The position numbers and the translations under genes were made by a program. A DNA stretch of 64,000 nucleotides from UBA6224 sp963730375 (GTDB lineage: Bacteria > Patescibacteriota > Saccharimonadia > Saccharimonadales > UBA4665), in assembly GCA_963730375.1 (NCBI GenBank), contig CAVSRJ010000001.1, forward strand, positions 665,693 to 729,692, read 5' to 3'. Below, piece after piece: positions 9,881 to 17,811 of the stretch. A model generated the notes under the pieces. It had not been told where the DNA came from. It saw nothing but the letters and a program-made list of their open reading frames with translations, and searched no databases. Within the stretch, counting starts at the first letter, position 1. Every line of letters begins with the position of its first letter.

Positions 9881-10987
9881 ATGGTTCATGAGCATTTACC
9901 GAGTTTAGAGGAGACGAATAAACCAAATGTCGCCAACGGAATACCCGCTGGTGCCGGTGAGGTAGTAGCCGATGAACCAATCTTTCCAACCCGTTCAGAG
10001 TTGCACGCTGCTACTCGCCCGAGTCGATTCGGTGTAGCACGCCGTGCTGGAGTTATTGTGACTGGTGCTGCTTTGGCACTGACGGCGTTAAGCGCATCGC
10101 AAGAAACCACTGTTCAAGAGGTTACTCCACCAGTGTTTACTGGCAACCCACTAGAGAATCTGACGCCACTTCACTATGATTATAGTTCACAGGATCAGCT
10201 TGATGACAACATGAGCGCCGGCAAAGCCCGTGTTGAGCTACTCAACTGGATGCATTCAGAGGAACAGAAGCAACTTGACCCCAAAGGGTTTAGTGATGGA
10301 CAGTTTCTTGGCGCATTTGTTCAAGTATTCGACGTTAAGGATTCCACTCGGCGAACCAAAGAAGTAAACGACTACTATCAATCACGTGGTAAAAAAATCC
10401 CTCCAACGCCCAAAATTTCCGCCCATCGCCTGATTGGGAGTATCGGTTTGGCGGACGACAATAAGCTCGCTAATGGTGCAGTACTGCAAGCAGACAGCAT
10501 TAACTCTCACACGTTGTTTATACAGCATCATGATATTACACCTATAGATGCACCTATTTCTGTGCAGGCTACTCTGGGTGACAAAGAGATCTCTGGAATA
10601 CGGCGTGATCGTCGCATGGGAATAGCCGGAGTTCCCACCAAGCAAGACCGAGTCTACATAGTCGAACCAGTAGAAAGCCGTGAGGGCTGGGTGCGTGTCA
10701 GGGAGTACAAACTGATAGGCCAGACAGTACTGAGTATATACAAAAATATCGATGGCAAAATGATCAAGGACAAGCAGGCCATCCTAGAAGATGCTTACCT
10801 GCGTCCCAAAGGTGTTAATGAAGACGTAGATATCATTCGCACGAGTATGTGCTGGGTACCTGGCTTCGAGACGCAAGAAACCAACCAACGTCTAATTTCG
10901 ACGTTCCAGGAAGTGGACGTAACAATAGAGCGCGGGTCAGTGAAGATGGCAGGCGACAAGAATCCTACACCGCTTCCGCACGACTAA
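9881..10987 (+). CDS. Hypothetical membrane-anchored or secreted protein
   Basis: 368 residues with an N-terminal cytoplasmic tail of about 60 residues, then one hydrophobic segment (AGVIVTGAALALTALSAS) and a long external domain. No family recognised. The external part is hydrophilic and contains single Cys and Trp residues (SMCWVPGFETQETN). A long leader before the membrane segment also occurs in the protein at 48240, so the two may share a type II anchored topology. The start is set by the consensus promoter just upstream. Confidence 0.65.
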   Translation: MVHEHLPSLEETNKPNVANGIPAGAGEVVADEPIFPTRSELHAATRPSRFGVARRAGVIVTGAALALTALSASQETTVQEVTPPVFTGNPLENLTPLHYDYSSQDQLDDNMSAGKARVELLNWMHSEEQKQLDPKGFSDGQFLGAFVQVFDVKDSTRRTKEVNDYYQSRGKKIPPTPKISAHRLIGSIGLADDNKLANGAVLQADSINSHTLFIQHHDITPIDAPISVQATLGDKEISGIRRDRRMGIAGVPTKQDRVYIVEPVESREGWVRVREYKLIGQTVLSIYKNIDGKMIKDKQAILEDAYLRPKGVNEDVDIIRTSMCWVPGFETQETNQRLISTFQEVDVTIERGSVKMAGDKNPTPLPHD

Positions 10988-11003
10988 CCAATACATAAGC
11001 ATA

Positions 11004-11032
11004 TTGACAAAACCAAACAAATTTGCTAAAAT
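11004..11032 (+). promoter_or_regulatory. Strong promoter before the GC-rich cassette
   Basis: TTGACA (11004-11009), a 17-nt spacer and TAAAAT (11027-11032). Transcription would start near 11039. No convincing gene follows until 11299, so this promoter either makes a leader of about 260 nt or a small untranslated RNA. Confidence 0.7.
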
Positions 11033-11108
11033 ATGCTTCGCATTCAGTTGAGTGTGGATGTTGGCACAACTCCAGTTGCGCTGCCCGTATCACTCCTGGA
11101 TTGCACCT

Positions 11109-11123
11109 TGACATGTCAGTTAC
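11109..11123 (+). repeat. Left arm of 15-bp inverted repeat
   Basis: TGACATGTCAGTTAC is repeated as its exact reverse complement at 12020-12034. The first ten bases are themselves a perfect palindrome (TGACATGTCA). The two arms bracket the GC-rich cassette, so they may be element ends or paired operators. Confidence 0.7.
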
Positions 11124-11171
11124 TGAGATATCGGATAATTGTTGCTTCCTGTGCGATGTAATCAAGTGTTG

Positions 11172-11218
11172 AATCTCCTGTTATGGTAAGAACGAGTTTC
11201 TTGCCCTGCCAGGAGATT
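11172..11218 (+). other. Stem-loop upstream of GC-rich gene
   Basis: AATCTCCTG (11172-11180) pairs with CAGGAGATT (11210-11218); the loop itself can form a smaller hairpin. It lies where base composition turns from moderate to GC-rich. It may be a leader structure or the end of a small RNA. Confidence 0.4.
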
Positions 11219-11298
11219 GGACCAGATTATGGGCCATACCCGAGTCGTGCACATCCGTGCGCGCACCCATTCGAGCAAAACCCCTGCATGGAGGAAAC

Positions 11299-11874
11299 AT
11301 GAACAAGCGAACGACTCTCGCGCTCGTCGGCATCGTCGGCGTCTCCGCGCTCACCATCCCCACCACGGCGGCCTTCGCCGGCAACGGCAACCACGGCAAC
11401 GACGGCCAGAAGGTGCACAAGAGCTACGTCTGCAAGTACGTGTCCAAGCCCGGTGAGGCGGAGCGCCTGCAGACGGGTCAGAACCCCATCTTCGTCGACA
11501 ACCACGCCCTCCTCGGAGGCCCCGGTGACGTCTACGTCGGTCAGGAGTTCAAGGACGGCCAGTTCCGGTCCGTGGTCATCGTGGCCAACACGCCGAAGCT
11601 CAACCCCGAGCCCGGTGTCGACCAGTGCCCGCCCGTGACCCCGCCGCCCTCGCCGAGCCCGAGCCCGAGCAACACGCCCAGCGAGAGCCCCTCGCCGAGC
11701 CCGAGCAACACGCCCAGCGAGAGCCCCTCGCCGAGCCCGAGCCCGAAGCCCCCGGTCGTGAACCCGCCCGTCACCCCCCCGAAGGAGCCGGAGACCCCCA
11801 AGTCCCCCGACACCCCCAAGGAGAAGACGGTCGTTCCCGACCTGAACGAGGTGGACCTCTCCGAGACCGCCTGA
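11299..11874 (+). CDS. Secreted Pro/Ser-rich protein, GC-rich, probably imported
   Basis: 191 residues. A classical signal peptide (MNKRTTLALVGIVGVSALTI...) ends in AAFA. A small domain with two cysteines follows (YVCKYVSKPGEAERLQTGQNP...DQCPP), then a low-complexity tail of SPSPS, NTPSESP and PKPP repeats. The domain resembles one seen in secreted proteins of Actinobacteria and some CPR bacteria (recalled, not searched). Nearly every third codon position is G or C, unlike all neighbours, which suggests transfer from a GC-rich host. The tail contains a perfect 36-bp tandem duplication (11665-11700 and 11701-11736). A good Shine-Dalgarno sequence (GGAGG) precedes the ATG. Confidence 0.8.
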   Translation: MNKRTTLALVGIVGVSALTIPTTAAFAGNGNHGNDGQKVHKSYVCKYVSKPGEAERLQTGQNPIFVDNHALLGGPGDVYVGQEFKDGQFRSVVIVANTPKLNPEPGVDQCPPVTPPPSPSPSPSNTPSESPSPSPSNTPSESPSPSPSPKPPVVNPPVTPPKEPETPKSPDTPKEKTVVPDLNEVDLSETA

Positions 11875-11904
11875 CCTGACGCCTCGGCGTCGATCGGTCA
11901 CCCG

Positions 11905-11958
11905 GTGGGTGCGAGTACAGATCGCCGCGACTTCGCGACGAACCCTGACTCGCACCCA
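11905..11958 (+). other. Inverted repeat after GC-rich gene
   Basis: GGGTGCGAGT is followed about 30 nt later by ACTCGCACCC, with a smaller CGCG-type hairpin inside. There is no T run. It may be a GC-rich-type terminator carried in with the gene. Confidence 0.45.
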
Positions 11959-12019
11959 TCCGGGTCGGCCATCGCTTCATCTTCACCTTTCCACCCCCCG
12001 CAACCCCATCCCCACACTC

Positions 12020-12034
12020 GTAACTGACATGTCA
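12020..12034 (-). repeat. Right arm of 15-bp inverted repeat
   Basis: GTAACTGACATGTCA, the exact reverse complement of 11109-11123. Base composition returns to normal immediately after it. Confidence 0.7.
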
Positions 12035-12057
12035 TACAACCATTTGCACGTTTTTCG

Positions 12058-12080
12058 ACACACCGCCAGGTGTGTTTTTT
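12058..12080 (+). terminator. Rho-independent terminator
   Basis: ACACACC, loop GCCA, GGTGTGT, then six T. It closes the cassette region just before the next promoter. Confidence 0.85.
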
Positions 12081-12105
12081 GTTGCCACAGCGTACACTGG
12101 AAGTG

Positions 12106-12723
12106 ATGAGTACGAATCGAGTTGTCATCTACGTGCCCGGCCTGGGCGACAAGCGCCTCCGTGGCCAACAGTTCCTGGTGTCCACCTGGCGCTGGTGGGC
12201 CGTAGAGCCGATTATTTTTCAGATGAAGTGGGCTGACAAAGAGGACTTTGCGCCCAAATTTGCTCGCTTGTTACATCTGATAGATGACTTACACAGGCAG
12301 GGCAAAGACATCTCCATCGTCGGTACCAGTGCCGGCGCGACTGCGGCCATTCACGCATTCGCAGCCCGCAAGGATGTTATTCGTGGCATCGTTGTCATCT
12401 GTGGCAAAATCAACCGCCCAGAGGCCATAGGCAAAAGCTACCGCCGCAAAAACCCCGCCTTTGGCCAGTCGGCTGACAAAATCCAGCGTTCGCTCGATGA
12501 ACTTAGCTTCGAGACAGACCGGCCACGGATATATTCCAGGTATGCGATATTTGATGAACTGGTTCCAAAGCAAGACAGTATCGTGGTTGGGGCTAAAAAT
12601 CATATGGTAGTAGGTGTTGGACATGCCGTCACTATCGCGACTCAACTGCTGCTCGGTGCGCCCAGCTCTATTTACGATTTTTACAACAGCTCCGTAAGTG
12701 ATAGAATAACCCCTGTAACCTAA
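12106..12723 (+). CDS. Alpha/beta hydrolase-like protein
   Basis: 205 residues of alpha/beta-hydrolase type. A beta strand plus oxyanion region (VVIYVPGLGDKR) opens the protein, the nucleophile elbow is GTSAGA (Ser at about residue 76), an acidic residue sits in FDELVPKQD and a histidine in GVGHAVTIA. The three could form the catalytic triad. No signal peptide. The ATG at 12106 follows a TACACT box by 7 nt, so the gene is probably leaderless. The substrate cannot be inferred. Confidence 0.75.
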   Translation: MSTNRVVIYVPGLGDKRLRGQQFLVSTWRWWAVEPIIFQMKWADKEDFAPKFARLLHLIDDLHRQGKDISIVGTSAGATAAIHAFAARKDVIRGIVVICGKINRPEAIGKSYRRKNPAFGQSADKIQRSLDELSFETDRPRIYSRYAIFDELVPKQDSIVVGAKNHMVVGVGHAVTIATQLLLGAPSSIYDFYNSSVSDRITPVT

Positions 12724-12740
12724 ACAAGAATCAGTACTTC

Positions 12741-14066
12741 ATGGCACTATCGACACAACCCTACAAAGGCGCGCGTGACTTTTACCCGGAAGACAAGCGC
12801 CTGCAAAAATATATCTTTGGCAAACTTCGCGACACCGTCGAACGCTGGGGCTACGAAGAATACGACGCGCCACTCATTGAACCGACCGAACTATATCTTG
12901 CCAAAACTGGCCAGGAAATTGTGAATGAGCAAACCTACAGCTTTGAGGACAGAGGCGGCCGTCAGGTGGCGATTCGTCCAGAGATGACCCCAACGGTTAG
13001 TCGTATGGTGGCAGCCCGCCGCCAAGAGCTAGCTTATCCGCTGCGCTGGTACAACATTGGCAATCGCTGGCGCTATGAACGTCCGCAAAAGGGGCGATTC
13101 CGCGAGTTCTTTCAGCTGGACGTCGATATATTTGGCGTCGCGGGCCTAGCCGCCGAGCTGGAGTTGATTCAAATTGCCGATGATATCATGCGTAGCCTCG
13201 GTGCCCGCCGCAGTATGTTCAAGATTCGGCTCAACAGTCGCCGCTTTGTCGACTACCTGCTGCGCAACGTCATGCGCTATGACGAAGTGCAGGCATACAG
13301 CGTGGGTAAACTGATTGATCGCATGCACAAGATGCCCAAGGACGATTTTATAACGCAACTCGACGCGCTCAGCACGCCATCCCAGCGCGAAAGCGGTGTC
13401 GTGGAGCGGCTCTTAAAGATTCTAGCGGCAAAGGACATCACCGAATTACCTGATGATATACAGTCACACGAGACCACGCTGGAGCTCCAGACGGCACTGT
13501 CACAGCTGCGTGATGTGGGACTGACGCACGTGGTTTTTGATCCGACACTTATGCGTGGATTGGACTATTACACGGGTCTGGTATTTGAGGTGTTTGATAC
13601 TGACCCAGACAACAGCAGGGCGTTATTCGGCGGCGGCCGCTATGATGGCCTAGTCGGATTGTTTGGTGTCGAACCAGTCCCGACCGTCGGGTTTGCCATG
13701 GGCGACGTGACGATGCTCGAATTCCTCAAGGGACACAAGCTGCTGCCCGAGCTTCACGCCGAGACACGTGTCTACGTGGCACTAGTCGGGGATGTGCTAC
13801 ATGACGCCCGCACAGTGCTGCGCGATTTGCGCCGCGAAGGGGTGAATATGGCGGTTGATATCACCGGTCGTAGCGTCGACAAGCAGTTCAAGACAGCTGA
13901 CAAAAAGGGCATCCCGTACGTTCTCGTTATTGGCAAGCAAGAGCTGGAAGACGAGCGCTTCACCCTCAAGGATTTGCGAACTGGCAAAGAGGAACAGCAT
14001 GGCATTGAACGTATCGCCAGTATTGTAGAAGACCGCCGCCATTCCGACGACGACTTAGATGTATGA
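12741..14066 (+). CDS. hisS: Histidyl-tRNA synthetase
   Basis: Charges tRNA-His. The 441-residue class II synthetase is intact, with motif 1 (ARDFYPEDKRLQKYIF), motif 2 (RWYNIGNRWRYERPQKGRFREFFQ), the His-specific motif RGLDYYTGLVFEVF near residue 272, motif 3 GGGRYDGL and GFAMGDVTML, and a C-terminal anticodon-binding domain. Its last codons overlap the start of the next gene by 4 nt. Confidence 0.96.
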   Translation: MALSTQPYKGARDFYPEDKRLQKYIFGKLRDTVERWGYEEYDAPLIEPTELYLAKTGQEIVNEQTYSFEDRGGRQVAIRPEMTPTVSRMVAARRQELAYPLRWYNIGNRWRYERPQKGRFREFFQLDVDIFGVAGLAAELELIQIADDIMRSLGARRSMFKIRLNSRRFVDYLLRNVMRYDEVQAYSVGKLIDRMHKMPKDDFITQLDALSTPSQRESGVVERLLKILAAKDITELPDDIQSHETTLELQTALSQLRDVGLTHVVFDPTLMRGLDYYTGLVFEVFDTDPDNSRALFGGGRYDGLVGLFGVEPVPTVGFAMGDVTMLEFLKGHKLLPELHAETRVYVALVGDVLHDARTVLRDLRREGVNMAVDITGRSVDKQFKTADKKGIPYVLVIGKQELEDERFTLKDLRTGKEEQHGIERIASIVEDRRHSDDDLDV

Positions 14067-14506
14067 TAGCCATTAACCATGCCATGACCGGTGCCATCAT
14101 TGGCCTAACGGTGCACAACCCTGTTGTAGCTGTCGTGGTGGCGCTGCTATCTCATCTAGTGTGCGACATGATTCCACATTTTGGAGCTGACGCAGCAAAG
14201 ATAAAGACGACGGCTTTCGCGGCCTATCTAGTGATTGACGCGCTGTTATGCGTACTGCTCGTTAGTGTGTTGTTAGTGAGCGGAGTCTCGCATTGGCTGC
14301 TAGCCGCCGTCTGTGCCTTCGTTGCAACAGCACCTGATTTTATCTGGATTCGACGCTTTGTTGCCGCTCGCCACAATACTACCTTTCATCCGAATCGACT
14401 CGAGATGTTCCTCAAGCGCATCCAATGGTTCGAGCGCCCGAGTGGTGCAGTTGTTGAGCTAGTATGGGCGGCAGGTGCCATAACTATCCTGTCAAATATC
14501 CTCTAG
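14063..14506 (+). CDS. Small membrane protein with HxxxD-type motif
   Basis: 147 residues, about four membrane spans. The N-terminal motif NHAMTGAIIG and HLVCDMIPHF (His, Asp and His on or near membrane helices) resemble the YdjM/DUF457 family of membrane-bound putative metal-dependent hydrolases. It overlaps hisS by 4 nt (ATGATAG), so it is probably co-translated. The family assignment is from motifs only. Confidence 0.6.
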   Translation: MIAINHAMTGAIIGLTVHNPVVAVVVALLSHLVCDMIPHFGADAAKIKTTAFAAYLVIDALLCVLLVSVLLVSGVSHWLLAAVCAFVATAPDFIWIRRFVAARHNTTFHPNRLEMFLKRIQWFERPSGAVVELVWAAGAITILSNIL

Positions 14507-14620
14507 CAATCGCTATCTCAATCTGTTAGGCTGGGTAGGTTGTGCCAGTATGGCAAAGACTTTAGGAACTAATCCCGACAATCACAGGCGTCGGATAGGA
14601 AGGCAAGGGACGATACATCC

Positions 14621-15904
14621 ATGCAGATCAAGAAAGAATCGCTATCACCTACTAAGATTAAGCTGACTCTAGCCGCGGAGCAGTCAACGCTAGACGAAGC
14701 CAAGAATGAAGCACTCAAGCACCTGGCCCAGAACGTCAAAGTGCAAGGCTTTCGCGAAGGCAAGGCGCCGCTGAGCCTCATCGAAAAACAAGTTGATCAG
14801 CAGGCATTACAATCCGAGGTGTTGGAGCTAGCTGTCAACCGAATCTATGCCGAGGCTATCGGTGCTGACCGTCTGCGCCCAGTTGACAACCCGCAGATAT
14901 CAATCACCAAGTTTGTCCCATTCACCGAGTTGGAGCTAACCGCTGAAGTAGTAGTTGTTGGCGACATCAAGCTGCCGGACTACAAAAAAATCAAGCTGGC
15001 AAAGCCAGCCGTCAAGGTCACGGCCAAGGATGTCGATGACGTCATCGAGAACTTGCGCAATCGCATGGCGGAGAAGAAAGATGTTACGCGAGCCGCCAAA
15101 GCTGGTGACGAGGTCGTCATTGACTTCACCGGCACCGATGCGAAGACCAAAGAGGCCATCGCTGGTGCTGACGGCAAAGACTACCCATTAATCTTGGGCA
15201 GTGACAGCTTTATTCCAGGTTTTGAGGATAATATCGTCGGTATGAAGGCAGATGAGACCAAAACATTTGATATCACCTTTCCTAAGGACTATGGCGTTGC
15301 CGCCCTGCAAAGTAAAAAGGTAACGTTCGAGGTCGCAGCCAAGAAGGTTGTTGAGCTCGAAAAGCCAAAGGTTGACGATGAATTCGCGGGAAAGATTGGC
15401 GCGTTTAAGACGCTCGATGACCTAAAGAAAGACATCAAGACACAGGTCACCGCCGAGAGGCAGCAAGAAGTTGATCGGCAGTACGAAAGCGACTTGTTGG
15501 AACAAATTGCCAAGAAGACCGATGCTGCCATCCCCGAAGTCCTCATCAACGAAGAAGTAGATCGTCAAATCCAGCAACTGCAACAGAACCTGATGTACCG
15601 CGGTCAGACTTGGGAAGAATTTCTCAAGAGTGAGGGCGTCAGTGAAGCCGAATATCGTGAACAGCAGCAACCGGTTGCCGAACTCCGTGTGACAGCTGGG
15701 CTAGCACTATCCGAAATTGCTGAAGCAGAAGATTTGATGGTGACATCAGAAGAGCTGGAACTGCGCATGCAACAGATGAAAGCACAGTACCAGGACCCAG
15801 CTATGCGAGCAGAACTGGACAAACCAGAAACGCAGCGGGAAGTAGCCAGCCGCATTCTCAGCGAAAAGACTATCGCCAAACTCACCGACTACGCCAGCAA
15901 ATAG
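14621..15904 (+). CDS. tig: Trigger factor
   Basis: A ribosome-associated chaperone and peptidyl-prolyl isomerase acting on nascent chains. The 427-residue protein has the ribosome-docking signature GFREGKAPLSLI near residue 45, an FKBP-like domain (GDEVVIDFTGTDAKT...LGSDSFIPGFEDNIVGMK) and a long helical C-terminal substrate-binding domain. It precedes the clpP region, the usual neighbour of tig in many bacteria, though here a small orphan gene and a CIRCE element separate them. Confidence 0.95.
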   Translation: MQIKKESLSPTKIKLTLAAEQSTLDEAKNEALKHLAQNVKVQGFREGKAPLSLIEKQVDQQALQSEVLELAVNRIYAEAIGADRLRPVDNPQISITKFVPFTELELTAEVVVVGDIKLPDYKKIKLAKPAVKVTAKDVDDVIENLRNRMAEKKDVTRAAKAGDEVVIDFTGTDAKTKEAIAGADGKDYPLILGSDSFIPGFEDNIVGMKADETKTFDITFPKDYGVAALQSKKVTFEVAAKKVVELEKPKVDDEFAGKIGAFKTLDDLKKDIKTQVTAERQQEVDRQYESDLLEQIAKKTDAAIPEVLINEEVDRQIQQLQQNLMYRGQTWEEFLKSEGVSEAEYREQQQPVAELRVTAGLALSEIAEAEDLMVTSEELELRMQQMKAQYQDPAMRAELDKPETQREVASRILSEKTIAKLTDYASK

Positions 15905-15930
15905 ACAAATATATAAAAACGTGATATAAC
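15902..15930 (+). promoter_or_regulatory. Promoter, leaderless gene
   Basis: TAGACA (15902-15907), a 17-nt spacer and TATAAC (15925-15930); the next ATG is 10 nt further. It overlaps the end of tig. Confidence 0.65.
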
Positions 15931-15940
15931 AGACGCCAGT

Positions 15941-16144
15941 ATGGAATTTGACGGACAACCATCAGAATCACACGGTTTTTCACGGCTCAGCGACCGGCTG
16001 CATGCTGGCGCACGTACCGCGACCGGGCTACTACTGAGGGGGCTAGATATATATGCTGAACCGCCACACAATTGGCGCGAGGTGTTGGCTGCCGAGTTGC
16101 CTCAGCAGCGTCAGACCCCACCCGAAGAACCGCAGGAACAATAG
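15941..16144 (+). CDS. Small hypothetical protein, 67 aa
   Basis: A hydrophilic protein with an amphipathic middle (LSDRLHAGARTATGLLLRGLD) and a Pro/Gln/Glu-rich tail. No family recognised. It sits between tig and the heat-shock element of clpP and has its own promoter, so it is probably independent of both. Confidence 0.55.
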   Translation: MEFDGQPSESHGFSRLSDRLHAGARTATGLLLRGLDIYAEPPHNWREVLAAELPQQRQTPPEEPQEQ

Positions 16145-16160
16145 ACAATCTTGTATGCGA

Positions 16161-16198
16161 TTAGCACTCTTGACCTATGAGTGCTAATTTCATATACT
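16161..16198 (+). promoter_or_regulatory. CIRCE operator over the clpP promoter
   Basis: TTAGCACTC (16161-16169), nine bases, GAGTGCTAA (16179-16187): a perfect CIRCE inverted repeat, the known binding site of the heat-shock repressor HrcA. A -35-like TTGACC lies in the spacer and TATACT (16193-16198) follows 17 nt later, so bound HrcA would cover the promoter. clpP and the micro-ORF before it are therefore probably heat-inducible. Confidence 0.93.
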
Positions 16199-16204
16199 CA
16201 ACTC

Positions 16205-16297
16205 ATGAACCCACTAATTCAGCGAATAGGTCACACGGGTCGTGACCTGATGGTGAATCTAGTAGATCTGCTATCAATTGTAGTTTTTTGGAGGTAA
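16205..16297 (+). CDS. Leaderless 30-aa ORF before clpP
   Basis: The ATG lies 6 nt after the CIRCE-controlled -10 box, and the frame stays open for 30 codons (MNPLIQRIGHTGRDLMVNLV...FWR). The stop TAA ends 4 nt before the clpP ATG, and the clpP Shine-Dalgarno sequence (GGAGG) lies in its last codons. The second half is hydrophobic. It could be a leader peptide that couples translation to clpP, or a small membrane peptide. Confidence 0.5.
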   Translation: MNPLIQRIGHTGRDLMVNLVDLLSIVVFWR

Positions 16298-16301
16298 GCG
16301 T

Positions 16302-16949
16302 ATGAGTGTATTAGTCCCAACCGTCATAGAGAGCGAAGGCCGCTACGAGCGAGCCTACGACATCTATAGCCGGCTGTTAAAAGACCGCATAATTTTCCTA
16401 GGTAGTGACGTCAACGAAGCCAGCGCTAACATTATTGTGGCTCAGCTCCTATTTTTGCAGGCGGAGGATCCCAAGAAGGATATCTATTTCTATATCAATA
16501 GTCCTGGCGGCAGCGTCTATGACGCACTCGCCATCTATGACACCATGGAGTTCGTAACCAATGATGTCCAGACTGTTGGTATCGGTGTACAAGCGTCAGC
16601 GGCAGCGTTCCTGCTCAGCAGCGGCACCAAGGGCAAGCGATTCCTATTACCAAACAGCACCGTTATGATTCACCAGCCATCTTCCGGCACACGTGGCAAA
16701 GTCACCGACCAGGAAATCGACCTCAAGGAAAGCCTGCGTATCAAACGGCTCCTCGAGGAAATCATGGCAGGAAATACCGGTCAAAAGCCCTCCAAGATAC
16801 ATGAGGATATGGAACGCGACAAGTGGTTAACCGCCGAAGAGGCCAAGAAGTACGGTATCATCGATAAAATTATCACGAGTCCTCCAAAAGCTCGGGAAAT
16901 AGACAAAAGAGCAAAACAATGCAATAGTATAACTCATGAAAGCTCGTGA
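16302..16949 (+). CDS. clpP: ATP-dependent Clp protease proteolytic subunit
   Basis: A serine peptidase that degrades unfolded proteins together with a Clp ATPase. 215 residues; the catalytic triad is visible as Ser99 in GVQASAAAFLL, His124 in MIHQPSSG and Asp173 in EDMERDKWLTAEEA. The strand NSPGGSVYDALAIYD is typical. The last 20 residues (REIDKRAKQCNSITHESS) are unlike ClpP and overlap the next gene, so a late frameshift is possible. It is controlled by the CIRCE element upstream. Confidence 0.95.
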   Translation: MSVLVPTVIESEGRYERAYDIYSRLLKDRIIFLGSDVNEASANIIVAQLLFLQAEDPKKDIYFYINSPGGSVYDALAIYDTMEFVTNDVQTVGIGVQASAAAFLLSSGTKGKRFLLPNSTVMIHQPSSGTRGKVTDQEIDLKESLRIKRLLEEIMAGNTGQKPSKIHEDMERDKWLTAEEAKKYGIIDKIITSPPKAREIDKRAKQCNSITHESS

Positions 16950-17724
16950 GATGAAGCGCGCACCGCTGCCAGGCAGCGAAGTGTGGGGCGATCCTAACCA
17001 GCTGCTTCGTGAAACTGCGTACAATCCCGCGTACAAGCCGTTTATTGGTAGGTTTGGGTTTGTGGTTTCAACATGCAATATCGAGGTGGGCGAGAGGGTG
17101 CGACATGAACGGCATGCTTCGGGCCAAGGTGCTCTCCACGGCGTCGTAGAGTTAGTGGCTGATGACAGTGCGAGGGTGTATGCGCGCGAAGACGGTCCAA
17201 AGCTGAAATACAAACAACGTCATCCACAGACAATGCTCCGCTTAGGTCATGCAACCCTTCGACCACAAAGAGACGGTATTTTGGGCATGGCAGAGTTCAC
17301 GGGCGTGGAGCTCACTGATGCCCAGTCTAATGTCAGCGCGGCAGTAGATGAAGTAAGAACACTCGATCTTAACGTGGGTATTCGACAATACAGTTCTGCA
17401 TTGTTGCTCGCCACAATGCTGCGGCCGTTTTCTGGTGATATGGCATTCCGTGTGCCGTATCTCGCCTCGCAGTCTACAAGGGAATTCGCACAATTGCTCG
17501 ATGTAGACAATGCGCCCGTTAAGCGTGGTCATCCGTCACTGAACCCCATGAGCATCGCATACCTCAGACAGTATCAGTTGTCTGGAGTTGAGACAGCTGC
17601 TACCACCATACCTTCCGGTGAGCATTATCATCCGCCAACGTTATTGGCACGCGCACAGCATGGCGCAACCTTGGTAACCAACTGGTATTTGCGCGGCACT
17701 GAAGATATCGGCTCAGATTTGTAG
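16936..17724 (+). CDS. Hypothetical protein, 262 aa
   Basis: No family recognised. A soluble protein, apparently without membrane segments. A -10-like box (TAGTAT) lies 5-6 nt before the ATG, inside the clpP tail, fitting the leaderless pattern of this genome. It is not obviously part of the clpP operon. Confidence 0.6.
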   Translation: MKAREMKRAPLPGSEVWGDPNQLLRETAYNPAYKPFIGRFGFVVSTCNIEVGERVRHERHASGQGALHGVVELVADDSARVYAREDGPKLKYKQRHPQTMLRLGHATLRPQRDGILGMAEFTGVELTDAQSNVSAAVDEVRTLDLNVGIRQYSSALLLATMLRPFSGDMAFRVPYLASQSTREFAQLLDVDNAPVKRGHPSLNPMSIAYLRQYQLSGVETAATTIPSGEHYHPPTLLARAQHGATLVTNWYLRGTEDIGSDL

Positions 17725-17740
17725 GTATCACAGCTTAAAT

Positions 17741-17768
17741 TTGCGTTATTCGCAACAAGGGGTATACT
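17741..17768 (+). promoter_or_regulatory. Promoter
   Basis: TTGCGT (17741-17746), a 16-nt spacer and TATACT (17763-17768). A small inverted repeat (TTGCG, CGCAA) overlaps the -35 side and could act as an operator or weak terminator. Confidence 0.6.
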
Positions 17769-17811
17769 TGCATCATAAAATTTTTATCAGGGTGGTCATA
17801 AGGAAAACAGC

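Noticed and set aside
11227..11986. Long open frames on both strands and in other frames over the GC-rich gene
   Set aside because: High GC content removes stop codons and opens all frames; only 11299-11874 has a Shine-Dalgarno sequence, a signal peptide and codon-position bias.
16170..16176. A separate TTGACC promoter independent of the CIRCE element
   Set aside because: It lies in the CIRCE spacer with the correct distance to TATACT, so it is the -35 part of the same HrcA-controlled promoter.
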